Below, in pieces: positions 32,761 to 36,122 of a stretch of 36,122 nt of DNA; the first letter of the stretch is position 1, and every line of letters starts with the position of its first letter. The notes below the pieces were generated by a model, which made no database searches, was not told the origin of the DNA, and was given only the letters and a program-made list of their open reading frames with translations. The translations under genes and the position numbers were made by a program. The DNA comes from Clostridia bacterium (GTDB lineage Bacteria; Bacillota; Clostridia; Saccharofermentanales; Saccharofermentanaceae): positions 1-36,122 of the forward strand of contig JAEEWG010000028.1 in NCBI GenBank assembly GCA_016287245.1. Reading direction: 5' to 3'.

Positions 32761-35700
32761 ATGAAAAAAGTATTATGGATGATTACATCAATCATAGGAT
32801 TGATGATCGTGATACTCTGCTTTGTTCCTGCCGGGAAAGTCAGTGCGGCAACAACGGTGGCGTCGGGTACATGTGGTGATGACATTGCCTGGGTGCTCGA
32901 CAGTGATGGAACTATGACGATATCCGGAAGTGGCGCGATGTATGATATTGAAAAAAACATTAAGCCTGTATATTTAAGAGATAATGCTCCGTGGGCGGAT
33001 TATCGACAGGATATTAAGAAATTAATAGTGAAATCAGGTATTACATATATAGGCGAAAACTCGTTTTTTGACTGTATCAATTTGACCAGTATTACTCTCC
33101 CCTCGACGGTTACAGGTTTTGGAAGGTGTGCTTTTCGAGCATGTCCGATCACTTCGATTTCTTTGCCTGCAGGTCTTACAGAACTTGGAGATTTTGTTTT
33201 CTACCAGTGCACGAAGCTTAAAACAATTGTTATTCCCTCAGGGGTATCTTGTATTAATGAGGGCGCTTTTAACAGTTGTACTAGTCTGATTTCTGTTAGT
33301 TTGCCTTATGACCTTCGGGAGATTAGCGCTAAAGCATTTTCCGGTTGTACCGCGTTAACCTCAGTCAGTATACCTCCTAATGTTGAAACAATCGGGCCGA
33401 GCGCTTTCTTTAATTGCAGCAGCCTCACTTCTTTTACCATTCCTTCAAAAGTTACTATGTTAACTTCAAAAATGTTAGGCAATTGTATCGGTCTTACAAC
33501 TATTAATATTCCTTCAGGAATTACATCTATTTCGGGAACATTTTCCGGTTGCACAGGCTTGAAACAGATAGTGATACCAGATACGGTCAATCAACTTGTG
33601 GGAGCAGTATTCTATGGATGCCGAAATTTAACATCAGTAACAATCAACGGAACAGCCCCATCGATTCCCAATGAAGCGTTTGCCAATTGCAGCAAATTAA
33701 CCACTGTAGTCCTTCCGAATACGATAACAACAATAGATGAGCGAGCATTCCAAAGTTGTTCATCTCTACAATCCTTGACATTGCCCTCTTCTGTAAAAAG
33801 TATTGGGAATTACGCCTTTATTGATTGTACGGCGCTTAAGAACGTAGCATGGCCGTCCTCACTGGAAACTGTTGGAGAATGTGCTTTTTGGAATTGTGGC
33901 GTTTTGCAGTCACCTGTTTTTGGCGATTGTCTTAAGAAAATAGGGAAAAATGCGTTTTCAAAATGCATGGCTATTGAAAAATTAGCAGTTCCCTCCGGAA
34001 AGATTTTGGAAGGAGCATTTCAACAATGTTCTTCTCTGAATTCTCTATCTTTAGGAGAATACGTACAAGAAATAGGAGAGTCTGCTTTTTGCATGTGCAG
34101 ATCATTGAAAAATGTTGTTTTTGACGAGCATTCGACCCTAACAAAGATTGGGGAAAAAGCGTTTCTGGATTGTTCTTCGCTGAATAGCATTACCATTCCA
34201 GCTTCAGTAACAACTATTGGTTCAACGGCGTTTGGGAACTGTTCTTCACTTGCTATTGTTACACTTTCGGGAAATCTTGAATCCATGGGAAGCGATACGT
34301 TTGTGAATTGTGAATCTTTGATGGAAATAGATTTGTCTGGAGGGATCACTGCAATCCCGGATGGGGCGTTTTATAATTGTACTTCGCTTAAAACTATTGA
34401 CATTCCGAATGGAGTTAGTAGCATTGGAGCGAATGCGTTTAATAGATGTACATCATTAAACAGTATCGAGATTCCTAATAGCGTGAAAACAATAGGAGAG
34501 TTGGCTTTTTATTCCTGCAATTCAATTTCCGATTTGTCATTGAATGATGGATTAGAAACGATTGGTAAGAAAGCGTTCAGTTGTTGTAATTCTCTGCATA
34601 GTGTATACATCCCTGACAAAACAATTATAGGCGAAGAAGCTTTCTCTGGATGTAAGAATCTCAGAACAGTTAGATTACCCCAGGATCTTACATTGATTTC
34701 CAGCCGATTATTCTATTCGTGTCAAAGTCTGGAGACTATAGAAATTCCTTCTGATGTAACTGCGATAGGAGACAGCGCATTTGAAAAATGCAATTCTTTA
34801 TCTCGTATCAAGTTGCCGGATTCCCTTATTGATATTCAGAATCGTGTGTTTCGAGAATGTTCTTCGCTGTTAGAAATTGTGATTCCGGCGAAAGTGGTAG
34901 CAATTGGCTCCTCCACTTTCGAAAGTTGTTTTAGTCTTTCACGCATCATTCTGCTTGGGAAATCGGGAATAGTTGATAAAAATGCATTTCGATATATACC
35001 AGCTACAATATTAGATGACTACGATCCAGTAAGCTGGAAGTGCAAACTTTTGTATCCTGCAGATATGCCGTGGGATATTCCGGAAATTCTTCGAGACTCG
35101 AACAATCTTACGTGTATTCCGTATAACACACTGTTCCGTGTAGAGTACAGAATACCGTCTGACGAGACACCTCTTTATTCTACGATGGCAGCTGATGGAG
35201 AAGTATTACAAACCATACCTGATACTCCAGGAAAAGAGAATCACAGTTTCCTTGGATGGGCAAGGACAAGCGATGCTACGACCGCTCAGTATAAGACGGG
35301 AATGTCTTACACGGTTTCCAGAAATCTTACATTCTATCCTGTGTGGAAGAAAACCGAACCGCCAGCTGAGGTAACAGGATTAAAGGCGGCCCCGGCGGGG
35401 AAAGGGAAAGTAACACTTACCTGGACAGCAAGTTCTGGAGCGGAAGGCTATCTTATCTACGGCCAGAAAAATGGAAAGTACGGTTACGTGGGCATGACAA
35501 CGCAAGGGACGACCTTTACAGATACCAAGGCTCTTTACGATGACTATAACTTCTATTGGGTATTCCCGTATGTAAAGGATAGTGCCGGAAATATGGTTCC
35601 CCATAATACAGAAACATATGTCTACGCAAAGGGCATCCTTACAGCAGTTACTGGCCTTAAAGCCTCTTCCGTAACAGGTGGTGTGAAACTCACATGGAAT

Positions 35701-35916
35701 GCTGTCAGCGGCGCCGAAGGTTACCTGGTCTACGGTATCGTCGCCGGAAAGCCTTACGGCTATGTCGGCATGACGACGAAGGGAACAACTTTTACGGATA
35801 AGACGGCGTCTTCAACGGAGTATAACTACTACTGGGTATTCCCGTACTTTAAGGACAGTAACGGGAAGATGATCGTCGGACAGACGGCGAAGTATACTTA
35901 CGGAAGAGCGATCTGA
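32761..35916 (+). CDS. BspA-like leucine-rich-repeat surface protein with InlB-type and FN3-like modules
   Basis: This protein has 1051 residues. A signal peptide (1-30) is followed by a short BspA N-domain (GTCGDDIAWVLDSDGTMTIS...APWADYR). I count about 28 LRR_5 repeats of roughly 23 residues (about 85-760), each with an AFxxCxSL core and a conserved Cys. Then come an InlB/Listeria-Bacteroides-like repeat with SFLGWARTSD and FYPVWKK (about 797-865) and two FN3-like modules ending YTYGRAI. No LPxTG is present. BspA proteins bind host or microbial surfaces; here the role is inferred. AGGAG lies upstream. The LRR part is AT-rich, while the last 500 bases return to the GC-richer codon use of the first FN3 gene. 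Confidence 0.92.
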   Translation: MKKVLWMITSIIGLMIVILCFVPAGKVSAATTVASGTCGDDIAWVLDSDGTMTISGSGAMYDIEKNIKPVYLRDNAPWADYRQDIKKLIVKSGITYIGENSFFDCINLTSITLPSTVTGFGRCAFRACPITSISLPAGLTELGDFVFYQCTKLKTIVIPSGVSCINEGAFNSCTSLISVSLPYDLREISAKAFSGCTALTSVSIPPNVETIGPSAFFNCSSLTSFTIPSKVTMLTSKMLGNCIGLTTINIPSGITSISGTFSGCTGLKQIVIPDTVNQLVGAVFYGCRNLTSVTINGTAPSIPNEAFANCSKLTTVVLPNTITTIDERAFQSCSSLQSLTLPSSVKSIGNYAFIDCTALKNVAWPSSLETVGECAFWNCGVLQSPVFGDCLKKIGKNAFSKCMAIEKLAVPSGKILEGAFQQCSSLNSLSLGEYVQEIGESAFCMCRSLKNVVFDEHSTLTKIGEKAFLDCSSLNSITIPASVTTIGSTAFGNCSSLAIVTLSGNLESMGSDTFVNCESLMEIDLSGGITAIPDGAFYNCTSLKTIDIPNGVSSIGANAFNRCTSLNSIEIPNSVKTIGELAFYSCNSISDLSLNDGLETIGKKAFSCCNSLHSVYIPDKTIIGEEAFSGCKNLRTVRLPQDLTLISSRLFYSCQSLETIEIPSDVTAIGDSAFEKCNSLSRIKLPDSLIDIQNRVFRECSSLLEIVIPAKVVAIGSSTFESCFSLSRIILLGKSGIVDKNAFRYIPATILDDYDPVSWKCKLLYPADMPWDIPEILRDSNNLTCIPYNTLFRVEYRIPSDETPLYSTMAADGEVLQTIPDTPGKENHSFLGWARTSDATTAQYKTGMSYTVSRNLTFYPVWKKTEPPAEVTGLKAAPAGKGKVTLTWTASSGAEGYLIYGQKNGKYGYVGMTTQGTTFTDTKALYDDYNFYWVFPYVKDSAGNMVPHNTETYVYAKGILTAVTGLKASSVTGGVKLTWNAVSGAEGYLVYGIVAGKPYGYVGMTTKGTTFTDKTASSTEYNYYWVFPYFKDSNGKMIVGQTAKYTYGRAI
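35680..35777 (+). repeat. 98-base segment identical to 30683-30780
   Basis: This is the second copy of the identical FN3-module segment. It lies in the GC-richer tail of an otherwise AT-rich gene. Confidence 0.93.
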
Positions 35917-35943
35917 AACATAGAGCATCAAGGAGATTCGAGT

Positions 35944-35980
35944 TGCCGTAAAAAACTGCGAAATCCGATTTCATACGGCA
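35944..35980. repeat. Inverted repeat after the BspA-like gene
   Basis: TGCCGTA (35944-35950) pairs with TACGGCA (35974-35980) across 23 bases. No T-tract follows, so termination is doubtful. A 10-base palindrome AACTGCAGTT follows at 35993-36002. Nothing else is seen in the 185-base gap apart from the site at 36034. Confidence 0.5.
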
Positions 35981-36033
35981 GACAAATCCGCCAACTGCAG
36001 TTATGTCCGTATAATGGTGTAAATTCAAAAAAA

Positions 36034-36062
36034 GAGATGAGCCACATCTCAACCTGTATAAT
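36034..36062 (+). promoter_or_regulatory. Inverted repeat and -10 box before the last gene
   Basis: GAGATG (36034-36039) and CATCTC (36045-36050) form a perfect inverted repeat. It sits where a -35 would be for TATAAT (36057-36062). This layout suits an autoregulated gene. Confidence 0.5.
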
Positions 36063-36101
36063 ATTTGTTAACCACAACAAAAGAAACAGGAGGTACGAGA
36101 T

Positions 36102-36122
36102 ATGGCTCAAGTCAATCTTACA
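36102..36122 (+). CDS. Start of an unidentified gene, cut by window edge (RelB/DinJ-like start possible)
   Basis: ATG at 36102 follows ACAGGAGGT, an excellent ribosome site, and codes for MAQVNLT before the window ends. Antitoxins of the RelB/DinJ family often begin in this way, and the upstream inverted repeat would suit autoregulation, but seven residues cannot prove it. Confidence 0.6.

Overview
The window looks like chromosomal DNA of an anaerobic Clostridia-class Bacillota (Firmicutes) bacterium, probably from a gut or rumen. The signs are an hprK-murB-rapZ-whiA operon, a T-box leader, strong AGGAGG-type ribosome sites, a PadR/DUF1700 operon, an atypical EF-G, and secreted BspA-type leucine-rich-repeat and NlpC/P60 proteins. 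Genus cannot be told from sequence alone. Most of the window is moderately GC-rich housekeeping DNA. The stretch from about 31.1 to 35.3 kb is clearly AT-richer.

Layout. 0-2.8 kb: 3' part of an EF-G-like GTPase with a strong terminator, then a putative lipoprotein. 2.9-6.7 kb: hprK, murB, rapZ, whiA (carbon control, cell wall, RNA/metabolic adaptor, regulator), without the yvcK gene usually found between rapZ and whiA. 6.8-9.3 kb: a three-helix membrane protein, then an autoregulated-looking padR operon with two inverted repeats around its promoter. 9.36-11.16 kb: a T-box leader, read here as phenylalanine-specific (specifier UUC), controlling a phenylacetate-CoA ligase. 11.16-11.68 kb: a non-coding stretch holding a very regular array of twelve CCCATG/CATGGG half-sites. 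11.7-14.4 kb: a zinc-ribbon membrane protein, a small membrane protein, and a macrodomain protein with a C-terminal helical domain. 14.5-17.1 kb: glnA and ddl converge on a shared terminator. 17.3-20.8 kb: a large GT-C-like membrane protein and a BaiN/HI0933-type flavoprotein. 20.8-24.4 kb: a divergent EamA transporter, then an exported PQQ-type beta-propeller overlapping a small gene. 24.5-29.15 kb: a run of membrane protein, uridine-kinase-like enzyme, metA (acetyl type by residue 111), NAD(P)HX dehydratase and alanine racemase. 29.2-35.9 kb: three secreted proteins, each ending in the same pair of fibronectin-III-like modules. The right edge cuts the start of another gene.

The genes share a theme of envelope building (murB, ddl, alr, NlpC/P60, surface proteins) and amino-acid metabolism (glnA, metA, T-box paaK). 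The two observations most worth following are the phased half-site array at 11247-11533 and the Phe T-box on paaK. The T-box implies that the ligase is made when phenylalanine is scarce, so it may feed phenylacetate into phenylalanine synthesis rather than degrade it. All assignments come from reading the sequence; no database search was run.
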